A stretch of 56,087 nt of DNA from the NCBI GenBank assembly GCA_035267785.1, contig DATFLL010000088.1, positions 1 to 56,087 of the forward strand, read 5' to 3'. The notes beneath the pieces were generated by a model. The model was given only the letters and a program-made list of their open reading frames with translations, did no database searches and had not been told where the DNA came from. Of this stretch, positions 7,712 to 16,435 are shown piece by piece (position 1 is the first letter of the stretch; each line of letters begins with the position of its first letter). The stretch is from DATFLL01 sp035267785 (GTDB lineage: Bacteria; Pseudomonadota; Gammaproteobacteria; DATFLL01). The position numbers were made by a program, and so were the translations under genes.

Positions 7712-9166
7712 ATGGCGCACACTACGACTCAGGCACCCGAACAATACAATTACGAGATTGTTCGCAAGTTCGCGATCATGACGGCGGTTTGGGGTGTCAT
7801 CGGCATGCTGGTCGGCGTATATATCGCCACCGAACTGGCCTATCCGGCCTTCAACCTGGACATTCCCTATATCACCTTCGGGCGCCTTCGTCCCGTGCAC
7901 ACGACATTGGTGATTTTCGGTTTTGGCGGCAGCGCCCTGTTCGCCACCTCTTACTATGTGGTCCAACGTACCTGTCAGACCCGGCTGTACAGCGACACCC
8001 TGGCGAATTTCACGTTCTGGGGCTGGCAGCTCGCCATGGTCACCTCGGCGGTTTCGTACATGCTCGGCTACACCCAGTCGCACGAGTACGCCGAGATGGA
8101 ATGGCCCATCGACATTCTGATCGCCGTCGTCTGGGTCGTGTATTTCTGGATCTACCTGCAGACGCTGCGCCGTCGCAGCCAGCCCCATATCTACGTCGCC
8201 AACTGGTTCTACATGGCCTTTATTCTGGCCACGGGCATCCTGCATATCTTCAACAACATGCAGGTCCCGATCAGCCTGTTCAGCATGAAGTCCTACAGCC
8301 TGCACGCGGGCGTGCAGGACGCCATGACCCAGTGGTGGTACGGCCATAACGCCGTGGGCTTTTTCCTCACCGCCGCCTTCCTCGGCATGATGTACTACTT
8401 CGTACCCAAGCAGGCCGGCCGCCCGGTCTATTCGTACCGGCTGTCCATCATCCACTTCTGGGCGTTGATCTTCCTGTACATGTGGGTGGGTGCTCACCAC
8501 CTGCACTGGACCGCATTGCCCGATTGGACCTCCAGCCTGGCTGCCACGTTCTCCATTCTCCTGCTGCTGCCTTCGTGGGGCGGTATGATCAACGGCATCA
8601 TGACGCTGTCGGGCGCCTGGGAGAAGCTGCGCACCGACCCGATCATGTTGTTCCTGATTACCTCGCTCTCCTTCTACGGCATGTCGACCTTCGAGGGTCC
8701 GCTGATGTCGTTGAAGAGCGTCAACGCTCTGTCGCACTACACGGACTGGACCATCGGTCACGTGCACTCCGGCGCGCTGGGCTGGGTCGCAATGGTCACC
8801 ATCGGCTCGTTCTACCACCTGATCCCGCGCATCTGGGACACCAAGATGTACAGCACGCGTCTGGTCTATACGCACTTCTTCCTGGCCAGCATCGGTATCG
8901 TGCTCTACATCACGTCGATGTGGGTGGCGGGTATCGGCCAGGGCCTCATCCTGCGAGCCTTCGACGACTATGGCAATCTGGCCTACACCTTCGTCGAATC
9001 CGTGGCCTTCCTGCATAAGCCGTATATCGTGCGTGCCACCGGCGGCCTGTTCTTCGTCTCCGGGATGATCCTGATGGCTTACAACTTCTATATGACCGTG
9101 CGCCAGGCGCGTCGCGAAAAGGCCGAAATCGAGGCCAAGCTCGCCGCCAAGCTCGCCCGTGCTTAA
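7712..9166 (+). CDS. ccoN: cbb3-type cytochrome c oxidase subunit I
   Basis: Catalytic subunit of the high-affinity cbb3 oxidase, carrying heme b and the heme b3-CuB centre. The 484-residue protein has about 12 helices and the usual family sequence: FGRLRPVHTTLVIFGFGG, YGHNAVGFFLTA, WVGAHHLHWTALPDW (CuB histidines), and DWTIGHVHSGALGWVAM (heme ligands). It begins at ATG 7712 after GAGGCG. It starts the ccoN-ccoO-ccoQ-ccoP operon, preceded by an FNR-type box. Confidence 0.98.
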   Translation: MAHTTTQAPEQYNYEIVRKFAIMTAVWGVIGMLVGVYIATELAYPAFNLDIPYITFGRLRPVHTTLVIFGFGGSALFATSYYVVQRTCQTRLYSDTLANFTFWGWQLAMVTSAVSYMLGYTQSHEYAEMEWPIDILIAVVWVVYFWIYLQTLRRRSQPHIYVANWFYMAFILATGILHIFNNMQVPISLFSMKSYSLHAGVQDAMTQWWYGHNAVGFFLTAAFLGMMYYFVPKQAGRPVYSYRLSIIHFWALIFLYMWVGAHHLHWTALPDWTSSLAATFSILLLLPSWGGMINGIMTLSGAWEKLRTDPIMLFLITSLSFYGMSTFEGPLMSLKSVNALSHYTDWTIGHVHSGALGWVAMVTIGSFYHLIPRIWDTKMYSTRLVYTHFFLASIGIVLYITSMWVAGIGQGLILRAFDDYGNLAYTFVESVAFLHKPYIVRATGGLFFVSGMILMAYNFYMTVRQARREKAEIEAKLAAKLARA

Positions 9167-9184
9167 GACAGGAGCTCTTCGGAA

Positions 9185-9937
9185 ATGAAACACGAGCGAA
9201 TTGAAACAAACGCCGGCCTGCTCATCGTCCTGACGCTGATCGTGATCAGCATCGGCGGTCTGGTCGAAATCGTGCCGCTGTCCTTTATCAAGGGCACGGT
9301 CGAGGAGGTCAAGACGGCCAAGGGCTACGACGCCATCCGTCCGTACACGCCGCTCGAGCTGCGCGGGCGCGACATCTATCAGCGCGAGGGCTGCTATCTG
9401 TGCCACTCGCAGATGATCCGCCCCTTCCGTGACGAGATGCTGCGTTATGGTCATTATTCCCTGGCGGCCGAGTCCCAGTACGACCATCCCTTCCAGTGGG
9501 GCTCCAAGCGCACGGGCCCGGACTTGGCGCGCGTGGGCGGCAAGTACTCCAACGCATGGCACGTGCAGCACTTGACCGCGCCGCGCTCCGTGGTGCCCGA
9601 GTCCATCATGCCGAACTACCCGTGGCTGGAAAAGACCACGTTGAAGTACGAGGATATCGGCGAGCGTATGCGCGCCCTGCGCGAAGTCGGCGTCCCTTAC
9701 TCGGAAACCAAGGCCGAGTACGACGCCAACGTCAAGCGCTTCGGACCCAAGGTCGCCAAACTGCTCGATATCAATCACGCGAGCGACAATCTCATTGCCC
9801 AGGCCGAGGCCGGTAACTACGACGGGGATCGCAGCCGGATCACCGAGATGGACGCGCTGGTCGCGTACCTCCAGGTGTTGGGTACCATGGTCGACTTCAG
9901 TAAGTACGATGAAGGTTACTTCGCGAAGTTCCGTTGA
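9185..9937 (+). CDS. ccoO: cbb3-type cytochrome c oxidase subunit II (monoheme)
   Basis: Membrane-anchored monoheme cytochrome c that passes electrons from CcoP to CcoN. One N-terminal helix (about residues 12-32) is followed by the heme site CYLCH and the typical MIRPFRDEMLRYG and GSKRTGPDLARVGGKYS. The distal Met is likely in ESIMPNYPWL. At 250 residues it is longer than the roughly 200 residues I know for Pseudomonas or Vibrio CcoO. The extra length lies between the ERMRALREVGVPY segment and the terminal DALVAYLQVLGT. It lies 18 nt after ccoN with AGGAGC before the ATG. Confidence 0.97.
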   Translation: MKHERIETNAGLLIVLTLIVISIGGLVEIVPLSFIKGTVEEVKTAKGYDAIRPYTPLELRGRDIYQREGCYLCHSQMIRPFRDEMLRYGHYSLAAESQYDHPFQWGSKRTGPDLARVGGKYSNAWHVQHLTAPRSVVPESIMPNYPWLEKTTLKYEDIGERMRALREVGVPYSETKAEYDANVKRFGPKVAKLLDINHASDNLIAQAEAGNYDGDRSRITEMDALVAYLQVLGTMVDFSKYDEGYFAKFR

Positions 9938-9972
9938 TGACCGTTCCCGACTTCGGTATCTGAGATAACAGC

Positions 9973-10182
9973 ATGTTCGATTGGTTGGAGTGGTTTTTGG
10001 ACGGGCGCAACGCAAAGACGTTTTTGCTGTTCCTGTTCTTTATTACGTTCATTCTGATCGTGCTGTATTTTTATACCGGGAAGCGGCGCACCGACAGCTT
10101 TGAAGAGAACAAATTCATACCTCTGGACGATGACGATGTCCACGAGGGCAAGGAACTGAAAGATGAGCACAGACAAGACTAA
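9973..10182 (+). CDS. ccoQ: cbb3-type oxidase subunit CcoQ
   Basis: A 69-residue protein with a single hydrophobic helix (TFLLFLFFITFILIVLYFYTG) and an acidic C-terminal tail (PLDDDDVHEGKEL). This fits CcoQ, the small subunit that stabilises the cbb3 complex. Its position between ccoO and ccoP is diagnostic. The end overlaps the ccoP start by 20 nt. The tail is longer and more acidic than in short CcoQ proteins. Confidence 0.88.
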   Translation: MFDWLEWFLDGRNAKTFLLFLFFITFILIVLYFYTGKRRTDSFEENKFIPLDDDDVHEGKELKDEHRQD

Positions 10183-11080
10183 ACAGTCGGTTCAGACCAC
10201 GGGTCACGCATGGGACGGTGACTTGCAGGAGTTCAACAACCCGCTGCCCCGCTGGTGGCTGTGGGGCTTCTATGCCACCGTGGTCTTCGCCATCATCTAC
10301 TGGATTCTCTATCCGGCATGGCCTATCGGAGATACCTATACTAAAGGGTGGTTCAACAACATCACCTTTACGACCGAGAAGGGCAAGACCGAGACCATGC
10401 ATTGGAACAGCCGCGCGTTGTTCCTCAAGGATATGCAGCAGGCCCGCGCCAAGCAGGAAAAGTACATCGACCAGATCAAGGGCGCCAGCTTTCAGGAGAT
10501 TGCCTCGGACGAGGAAAAGAGCGCCTTCGCCTACTCGATGGCCAAGGTGCTGTTTGCCGACAACTGCGCGGCCTGTCACCAGCAGGGCGGAGCCGGCAAG
10601 ATCGGCCTCTTTCCCAACCTGGCCGACGACAGCTGGCTGTGGGGCGGGACGTACGAGGATATCGACTACACCATTACCCATGGGCGTCACGGTTTCATGC
10701 CCTCGTTCGCCGAGACCTTCAACAAGGAGCAGCTTGACGACGTCGCCAATTACGTTCTGAGCCTCTCCGGCCACAAGGTCGACAAGGCCAAGGCGGCCAA
10801 GGGCGACAAGATCTTCAATGGGCAGGTCGGCGGCTGTTATCAGTGCCACACCCATGCCGGTACCGGCCTGAAGTCGCAGGGCTCTGCCAACCTGACCGAC
10901 AACATCTGGACCATTGCCGATGTCAACGGCCAGGCGACGCTCGAGGGCAAAATAAAGGCCGTCGAGCATGTGATTACCCACGGCGTCAGTCGCGTGATGC
11001 CGACCTGGAAGGGTCGTCTGTCGAAGACCGAAATCAAGATGCTCGCCTTCTACGTCCACGAGCTCGGCGGAGGCAAATAA
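10163..11080 (+). CDS. ccoP: cbb3-type cytochrome c oxidase subunit III (diheme)
   Basis: Diheme cytochrome c and electron entry point of the cbb3 oxidase. The 305-residue protein starts with TGHAWDGDLQEFNNPLPRWW, typical of CcoP. It then has a membrane helix (about residues 35-53) and two c-type heme sites, CAACH and CYQCH. Candidate axial methionines lie in GRHGFMPSF and GVSRVMPTW. It overlaps ccoQ by 20 nt and ends the structural part of the operon. Confidence 0.98.
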   Translation: MSTDKTKQSVQTTGHAWDGDLQEFNNPLPRWWLWGFYATVVFAIIYWILYPAWPIGDTYTKGWFNNITFTTEKGKTETMHWNSRALFLKDMQQARAKQEKYIDQIKGASFQEIASDEEKSAFAYSMAKVLFADNCAACHQQGGAGKIGLFPNLADDSWLWGGTYEDIDYTITHGRHGFMPSFAETFNKEQLDDVANYVLSLSGHKVDKAKAAKGDKIFNGQVGGCYQCHTHAGTGLKSQGSANLTDNIWTIADVNGQATLEGKIKAVEHVITHGVSRVMPTWKGRLSKTEIKMLAFYVHELGGGK

Positions 11081-11113
11081 GCCCCGGCTATGCCCTTGCT
11101 CGTCGAACAGGCA

Positions 11114-11134
11114 CCGCGGCCGCCGTGGCCGCGG
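11114..11134. terminator. GC-rich hairpin between ccoP and ccoG
   Basis: CCGCGGCC (11114-11121) pairs with GGCCGCGG (11127-11134) around a 5-nt loop. A pyrimidine-rich but interrupted CTTCCTTTC follows at 11138-11146. It could attenuate or protect the ccoNOQP message relative to the assembly genes. The 156-nt gap holds no second FNR-type box that I can see. Confidence 0.4.
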
Positions 11135-11236
11135 GGGCTTCCTTTCATAGACGCTCGGGAGGGCGTGGGTACGACTGTGTCGTATCTGCGCGCCTCCCGA
11201 GGCGCATCTGGAGAACGAACAAGGTAACCCACGCAT

Positions 11237-12700
11237 ATGTCCGAGCCCGGGTCCAACATTCAGAAGGCCGCCGAGAGCGACTACCAGGCACGGGTACCGA
11301 TCTACCCACGATCGGTCAAGGGACGCTTTCGTACCCTCAAATACGCTATCTTGCTGCTGGCCTACGGGGTCTATTTCCTCCTGCCTTGGGTGCGTTGGCA
11401 CCGCACCATCGGCCCCGACCAGGCGGTACTGTTCGACCTTGCCGGCAGAAAGTTCTATCTCTTCGGTCTCGTCGTCTATCCCCAGGATATCTTCTGGCTC
11501 GCGGGCTTTCTCGTCATTGCCGCGATGTTGTTGTTCTTCGTGACCGGGCTCGCCGGGCGTGTCTTTTGCGGCTACTTCTGTTTCCAGACGCTGTGGACCG
11601 ATGTGTTCATGTTCATCGAGCGCATGGTCCAGGGTGAGCGCAATGCCCGAATCAAGCTGGCCAAGGCGCCCTGGACCGCGGCCAAGGCGTTCAAGCTGGG
11701 CCTGACTCACCTGTTGTGGCTCACGGTCGGCTTGTTGACCGGTATGACGTTCACGTTCTACTGGGGCAACGCCCCGGACCTGCTCAGCGCGATGCTACAC
11801 GGTACCGCGCCGTTCCCGGCCTACGCCACGACCTTGTTCCTGACGGCGACCACCTACGTGATGGCGGGGCTGGCACGCGAGCAGGTCTGTACCTACATGT
11901 GCCCCTATGCGCGCTTCCAGAGCGCGATGTTCGATCCCGACACCCTGATCGTGGCCTATGACGAACGCCGCGGGGAGGGGGCCCAGGGTCGTGCCAAGCC
12001 CAAGGCCGGTCTCAAGACCCGCGAGGAGCGTACCGCGGCGGGCCACGGCGACTGCATCGACTGCGGCTACTGCGTGCAGGTCTGTCCGACCGGGATCGAT
12101 ATTCGCAATGGCCTGCAGCCCCAGTGCATTTCCTGCGCCCTGTGTATCGATGCCTGCGACACCATCATGGACTCCATCGGTTATCCGCGCGGGCTGGTGC
12201 GTTATTCCTCGCAAGTAGAGCTTGCCGAGGGCAGAAAGCCGCGCTGGCTCAAGCTCAAGACGATCGGTTACGGTGTGGTCATTCTGGTGGCCGCCACGCT
12301 GCTGGTGCTCAGCATCGTGCACCGCACCACCGTGGAGATGACCGTACGCCAGGTGCGCAATCCGCTCTCGGTGCTCATGTCCGATGGACAAATACAGAAC
12401 CGTTACGAAATCAAGGTAATGAACAAGACGGCCGAGGACATGCACTACGTGCTCTCGCTCCAGGGCTTGAAGAATGCGGTCCTGGACGTCGGCAACTTCA
12501 AGGAGTTTGAACTCGAGCCCCAGGCTACGGTCCATATCGTGGCGCGCGTGCGGCAGTATCCGCGCGACGCCTCGGGGGTCCAGCAGGATTTCTACTTCAT
12601 CGCCCAGCCCGTCGAGGCCGAGCACGATCCCAAGGCCGAGACGATCAAATGGAAGTCCGTGTTCTACGTTCCGAAAGCGCAGCTAAAGAGTACGCCTTAG
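11237..12700 (+). CDS. ccoG: cbb3 oxidase accessory protein CcoG (polyferredoxin)
   Basis: CcoG is a membrane iron-sulfur protein implicated in copper reduction for CuB assembly. The 487-residue product has several helices (about residues 33-50, 85-110, 155-178, 195-215 and 340-358). Early cysteines lie in GRVFCGYFCFQTLW and CTYMCPYARFQ, with two [4Fe-4S] motifs, CIDCGYCVQVCP and CISCALCIDACD. A periplasmic C-terminal domain (residues 365-487) follows. The ATG is preferred because AAGGTAACC lies just upstream. It ends exactly one base before fixH begins. Confidence 0.96.
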   Translation: MSEPGSNIQKAAESDYQARVPIYPRSVKGRFRTLKYAILLLAYGVYFLLPWVRWHRTIGPDQAVLFDLAGRKFYLFGLVVYPQDIFWLAGFLVIAAMLLFFVTGLAGRVFCGYFCFQTLWTDVFMFIERMVQGERNARIKLAKAPWTAAKAFKLGLTHLLWLTVGLLTGMTFTFYWGNAPDLLSAMLHGTAPFPAYATTLFLTATTYVMAGLAREQVCTYMCPYARFQSAMFDPDTLIVAYDERRGEGAQGRAKPKAGLKTREERTAAGHGDCIDCGYCVQVCPTGIDIRNGLQPQCISCALCIDACDTIMDSIGYPRGLVRYSSQVELAEGRKPRWLKLKTIGYGVVILVAATLLVLSIVHRTTVEMTVRQVRNPLSVLMSDGQIQNRYEIKVMNKTAEDMHYVLSLQGLKNAVLDVGNFKEFELEPQATVHIVARVRQYPRDASGVQQDFYFIAQPVEAEHDPKAETIKWKSVFYVPKAQLKSTP

Positions 12701-13522
12701 ATGACCACCCTGCTTATCGACCTGTTTATCGGCATCGCCGCGATTCTCGCGGTCTTCTTCGCGCTGTATCGGCTCAGCCCGCTCGGCGCGAAGCAAAGCG
12801 CCGCGGCGACCGCCCTGGCGGTTATCGGCATCTACGTGCCGTACGCGATTCTGCGCTGGCCCGGCGCCGACGTGTTTTCGATCCATCTGGCCATCTATCT
12901 GGTGACCACCTACATCCTCGGTGTGATCACCTCGCAGCGTGACCATCGCCGGGGCACCGGCAAATGGTTTCACTGGGCACCGGCGGTCATCGTGCTGTTC
13001 TTCGCCACGATCGTCTCTATCGATTCGGTCCTGATCGTTATCGCCCAGAAGGGTGTCGGCCCGGAGGTCACGCAGTGGCTGCTGCCCAAGCCGCGCTATG
13101 CCGAGGGTCCCGGGGTGCATTCGTTCTTTCCAGGCACCGTGCCGCACGACTACCAGAATCGCGCCGACGACTACAACGAGTACCTGGTGCAGGTGAAAAA
13201 GCAGCGCGAGCGCGGCTGGCAGCTCCACAACGGTTGGATCGGCACGCCCCGGGTCGGCTCACCCGAAATCTACCGGCTGACGGTCAACGACCGTAACGGC
13301 CAGCCGGTTACCGGGGCGAGCGTCAAGGGCACCTTCATGCGCCCGTCCAACGTCAAAATGGATCGTCCCTTCACCATGGAGGAGATCGACCGCGGCGTCT
13401 ATCAAGTGAGCATGAGCCTGCCCGAGCCCGGAATCTGGGACCTCATCCTCGAGGTACGCCGCGGTGAAGACCTGCACGAGCTGCGCGGGACCACGACGGT
13501 AAAACCCGCCGATCAGAGCTGA
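12701..13522 (+). CDS. fixH: FixH-type cbb3 assembly protein with an extra N-terminal membrane region
   Basis: FixH/CcoH proteins help assemble cbb3 oxidase and sit between ccoG and ccoI, as here. The C-terminal ~165 residues fit the family: a membrane helix (WAPAVIVLFFATIVSIDSVL), then the DDYNEYLVQVKKQRERGW segment, and an immunoglobulin-like periplasmic domain with GTFMRPSN and RGVYQVSMSLPEPGIWDL. The first ~105 residues add about three more helices, giving 273 residues where I know 150-180. The start directly abuts the ccoG stop and the stop overlaps the ccoI start by 1 nt, so translation is tightly coupled. The function of the added region is unknown. Confidence 0.83.
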   Translation: MTTLLIDLFIGIAAILAVFFALYRLSPLGAKQSAAATALAVIGIYVPYAILRWPGADVFSIHLAIYLVTTYILGVITSQRDHRRGTGKWFHWAPAVIVLFFATIVSIDSVLIVIAQKGVGPEVTQWLLPKPRYAEGPGVHSFFPGTVPHDYQNRADDYNEYLVQVKKQRERGWQLHNGWIGTPRVGSPEIYRLTVNDRNGQPVTGASVKGTFMRPSNVKMDRPFTMEEIDRGVYQVSMSLPEPGIWDLILEVRRGEDLHELRGTTTVKPADQS

Positions 13523-16035
13523 TGTCGGCGCCGTCGTCCACCGAGTGCTACCACTGCGGGCTGCCCGTCCCTCAGGGCAGCCACTACGAGGTGGAGATTG
13601 ACGGCGAGTCCCGCGCCATGTGCTGCCGGGGCTGTCAGGCGGTGGCACAGGCGATCGTCGACGGCGGTCTGGTCGACTACTACCGCTATCGTACCGAGAC
13701 CCCCAAGAGTGCCAAGGACCTCGTTCCCGAGGCGCTCAAGGAGCTGGACCTCTACGACCGGCCCGATTTGCAGCAAAGCTTCGTGCACGGCGAGGGTGCC
13801 GAGGTCCGCGAGGCCTCGCTGATCCTGGAGGGCATCGTCTGCGCTGCGTGTGTCTGGCTCAACGAGCGCCACGTCAATGCCCTGCCCGGCGTGCTCGAAT
13901 TTCGCGTCAATTACGCCACGCACCGCGCCCAACTGCGCTGGGACGACAGCCAGATTCACTTGAGCGATATCCTCAAGGCCATCGCAGCAATCGGTTACAT
14001 CGCTCACCCGTTCGATCCCGGCCGTCAGGAAGCGCTGTTCAAGCAGGAACGCAAGCTCGCCATGCGACGCATCGCCGTGGCCGGTTTGGGCGCCATGCAG
14101 GTCATGATGCTCGCCACGGCGATGTACTACGGCGATTACTCGGGCATGGAGGTCGATATCCGGGCCTTCATGCGCTGGGTCAGCCTGGTCATCGCCGCGC
14201 CCGTGCTGCTGTATTCGGCCCAGCCGTTCTTCACCGCCGCCTGGCGCGATCTGCGCCGCCGCCAGCTCGGCATGGACGTGCCTGTCGCACTGGCGGTCGG
14301 CGCGGCGTTCCTGGCCAGTGCCTGGGCGACCATCGTCAATCACGGCGAGATCTACTACGACTCGGCCACGATGTTTACGTTTTTCCTGCTCTCCGGGCGT
14401 TATCTGGAGATGATGGCCCGGCACCGCGCCGGCCAGGCGGCCGACGACCTGGTGCGTCTGACGCCTGCCGTGGCTACCCGGCTGAGCGACAACGGTACCG
14501 AGGAGGTGGTCGCCGTGGCGGAGCTGCGACCCGGCGACCGCGTGCTAGTGCGTCCCGGCGAGACACTGCCCGCCGATGGCCACGTGACCGAGGGACGCAG
14601 CTCCGTGGATGAGTCGGTGGTCACCGGCGAGAGCATGCCCCGAGGCAAGGCCAGCGGCGACGAGGTCATCGGCGGCAGCGTCAACGTCGAAAGCCCCCTG
14701 ACCGTCATCGTGGAGAAGGTCGGTGCCGATACCGTGCTCTCGGCCATCATTCGCCTGCTCGATCGCGCTCAGACCGAAAAGCCCTCGCTGGCCCGGCTCG
14801 CCGACCGCGTGGCGGCCTGGTTCGTCGGCGCGCTGCTGATCCTCGCCGCGGGGATCGCGTTCTATTGGTGGCAGCACGCCCCCGACGAGGCGTTTCGGAT
14901 CACCCTGTCGGTGCTAGTGGTCACCTGCCCGTGCGCGCTGTCGCTGGCAACCCCGGCGGCCGTGACGGCCGCCAGCGGGGCGTTGACGCGCCTGGGCCTG
15001 CTCACCACTCGAGGCCACGCGCTGGAGGCGCTGGCCCGCGCCACTCACATCGTCTTCGACAAGACCGGCACTCTCACTCTGGGCCGGCTGCAGCTGGCCG
15101 AGGTGCGAGCCGAGCGCGGGCTGAGCCGCGAACGCGTGCTCGCGCTTGCCGCGGCCCTGGAGCGCGGCAGCGAACACCCGGTCGGTCGGGTCCTGGCGGT
15201 GGCCGGCCAGGGGCTGGGCGCGGAGGCATTGGAGGCGACGCCGGGGCAGGGTGTCGAAGGGCACATCGAAGGCGCGCGTCACCGTGTGGGCAGCCCGTCC
15301 TTCGTCGCCGGTCTGAGCGGTATCGATATCACCGCGCCGGTCGGCAGCGGCACGGAGGTCTGGCTGGGCGACGAGGCGGGCCTGCTCGCCCGCTTTCGCC
15401 TCGTGGACGAGCTTCGGCCCGAGGCCCCGGCGGCCCTGGCCGCCCTGCGTCGGGCCGGACTGCAGGTCGAGCTGCTCAGCGGCGATGCGCCGGCGGAGGT
15501 GGCCCGCGTGGCCGAAAGTCTCGGCCTGGTGGCAGCCGGCGAGGACGCCGGCAAGCTCGCGCACGGCGGCCAGCGCCCGGAGGACAAATTGGCCAGGATC
15601 CGGGCCCTGCAGGCCGAGGGCGCGGTCGTGGCCATGGTCGGCGACGGCGTCAACGACGCCCCGGTGCTGGCCGGTGCCGACGTATCGCTGGCCATGGGCG
15701 GAGGTACCCAGCTCGCCCAGGCGAGCGCGGACATGATCCTGCTCTCCGAGAACCTCTCCCATCTGGCGATCGGGGTGCGCACGGCACGGCGTACACTGGG
15801 TGTGATCCGCCAGAACCTGGGCTGGGCGGTCTTGTACAATGTCGTTGCGGTGCCGCTGGCGGCCGCCGGCCACGTCGCGCCCTGGATGGCGGCCATCGGA
15901 ATGTCGGCGAGCTCGCTGCTGGTGGTGCTCAATGCCCTGCGTCTGACCCGGGTGTCGGGGCTGACCGCTGCGGCGCCAGGCGGCGCCAAAGATGCCAGCC
16001 GGGCCGCGGCCGACCGGGCCGCCGGGCCGGTGTGA
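13522..16035 (+). CDS. ccoI: Copper-translocating P-type ATPase for cbb3 assembly
   Basis: P1B-type ATPase thought to export copper for the cbb3 oxidase. In order, the 837-residue protein has an N-terminal metal-binding region (CYHCGLPV and CCRGCQAV), an HMA-like domain with CAAC, and eight predicted helices. It has the TGES loop, the CPC metal site at residues 469-471, the phosphorylation motif DKTGT with Asp513, and GDGVNDAP. All P-type core residues are present. The ATG overlaps the fixH TGA by one base. The last ~25 residues are Ala/Gly-rich and probably disordered. Confidence 0.97.
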   Translation: MSAPSSTECYHCGLPVPQGSHYEVEIDGESRAMCCRGCQAVAQAIVDGGLVDYYRYRTETPKSAKDLVPEALKELDLYDRPDLQQSFVHGEGAEVREASLILEGIVCAACVWLNERHVNALPGVLEFRVNYATHRAQLRWDDSQIHLSDILKAIAAIGYIAHPFDPGRQEALFKQERKLAMRRIAVAGLGAMQVMMLATAMYYGDYSGMEVDIRAFMRWVSLVIAAPVLLYSAQPFFTAAWRDLRRRQLGMDVPVALAVGAAFLASAWATIVNHGEIYYDSATMFTFFLLSGRYLEMMARHRAGQAADDLVRLTPAVATRLSDNGTEEVVAVAELRPGDRVLVRPGETLPADGHVTEGRSSVDESVVTGESMPRGKASGDEVIGGSVNVESPLTVIVEKVGADTVLSAIIRLLDRAQTEKPSLARLADRVAAWFVGALLILAAGIAFYWWQHAPDEAFRITLSVLVVTCPCALSLATPAAVTAASGALTRLGLLTTRGHALEALARATHIVFDKTGTLTLGRLQLAEVRAERGLSRERVLALAAALERGSEHPVGRVLAVAGQGLGAEALEATPGQGVEGHIEGARHRVGSPSFVAGLSGIDITAPVGSGTEVWLGDEAGLLARFRLVDELRPEAPAALAALRRAGLQVELLSGDAPAEVARVAESLGLVAAGEDAGKLAHGGQRPEDKLARIRALQAEGAVVAMVGDGVNDAPVLAGADVSLAMGGGTQLAQASADMILLSENLSHLAIGVRTARRTLGVIRQNLGWAVLYNVVAVPLAAAGHVAPWMAAIGMSASSLLVVLNALRLTRVSGLTAAAPGGAKDASRAAADRAAGPV

Positions 16036-16070
16036 AGACGTCGGCTGCCGCGGCGCGGCGGTACGGGTGC

Positions 16071-16286
16071 TCAACGGGCTGGTGTGTGGCGCCGGGTCTG
16101 GGCACGGATCAGCTCGGCGAGGAAGCGCTCGGCCCGCTCCCGGGACTCGAAGGGACCCTGTGTGCCTTCGCGCGTGCGCAGGTACCAACCTTCGTCGGCG
16201 ACCTGGAAATAGCGGCTGTCGTTGTTGCGGCTGCGATTGCTGTGGCGCCGCGGCGGCAGCGGCGGCGAATGATCGGTCGGTTTCAT
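16071..16286 (-). CDS. Small DUF6316-like protein
   Basis: A 71-residue protein with no membrane segment. A basic N-terminus (PPRRHSNRSRNNDSR) is followed by a compact motif, RYFQVADEGWYLRTREGTQGPF, and an ERAERFLAELI helix. The WY-x-RTREG-x-GPF pattern matches my memory of DUF6316, a short family in Pseudomonas and relatives; I could not check this by search. A strong GGAGGAG lies 6 nt upstream of the ATG. It is antisense to the cco genes and divergent from the Rieske-like gene, so it interrupts the usual ccoI-ccoS order. Function is unknown. Confidence 0.78.
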   Translation of the reverse strand: MKPTDHSPPLPPRRHSNRSRNNDSRYFQVADEGWYLRTREGTQGPFESRERAERFLAELIRAQTRRHTPAR

Positions 16287-16435
16287 ACCAGCTCCTCCGG
16301 GCCGACACGCGGCATTGTGTTGGCCGTGATATTAGGCAAGGTGCCCAATGAGGTCTGTAGGAAATATCCGATCCTGGCGTAGGTCGATGGGCCGCTGTGA
16401 CGAGGGCAATCGTCGGCAGCCGGCCGCTGCGGTCC

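Noticed and set aside
7694..10015. 773-codon open frame on the - strand opposite ccoN and ccoO
   Set aside because: Composition is that of an antisense shadow and it lies entirely over two certain genes.
11081..11236. Search for a second FNR box before ccoG
   Set aside because: No TTGAT-N4-ATCAA-like sequence is visible in this gap; only a GC-rich hairpin.
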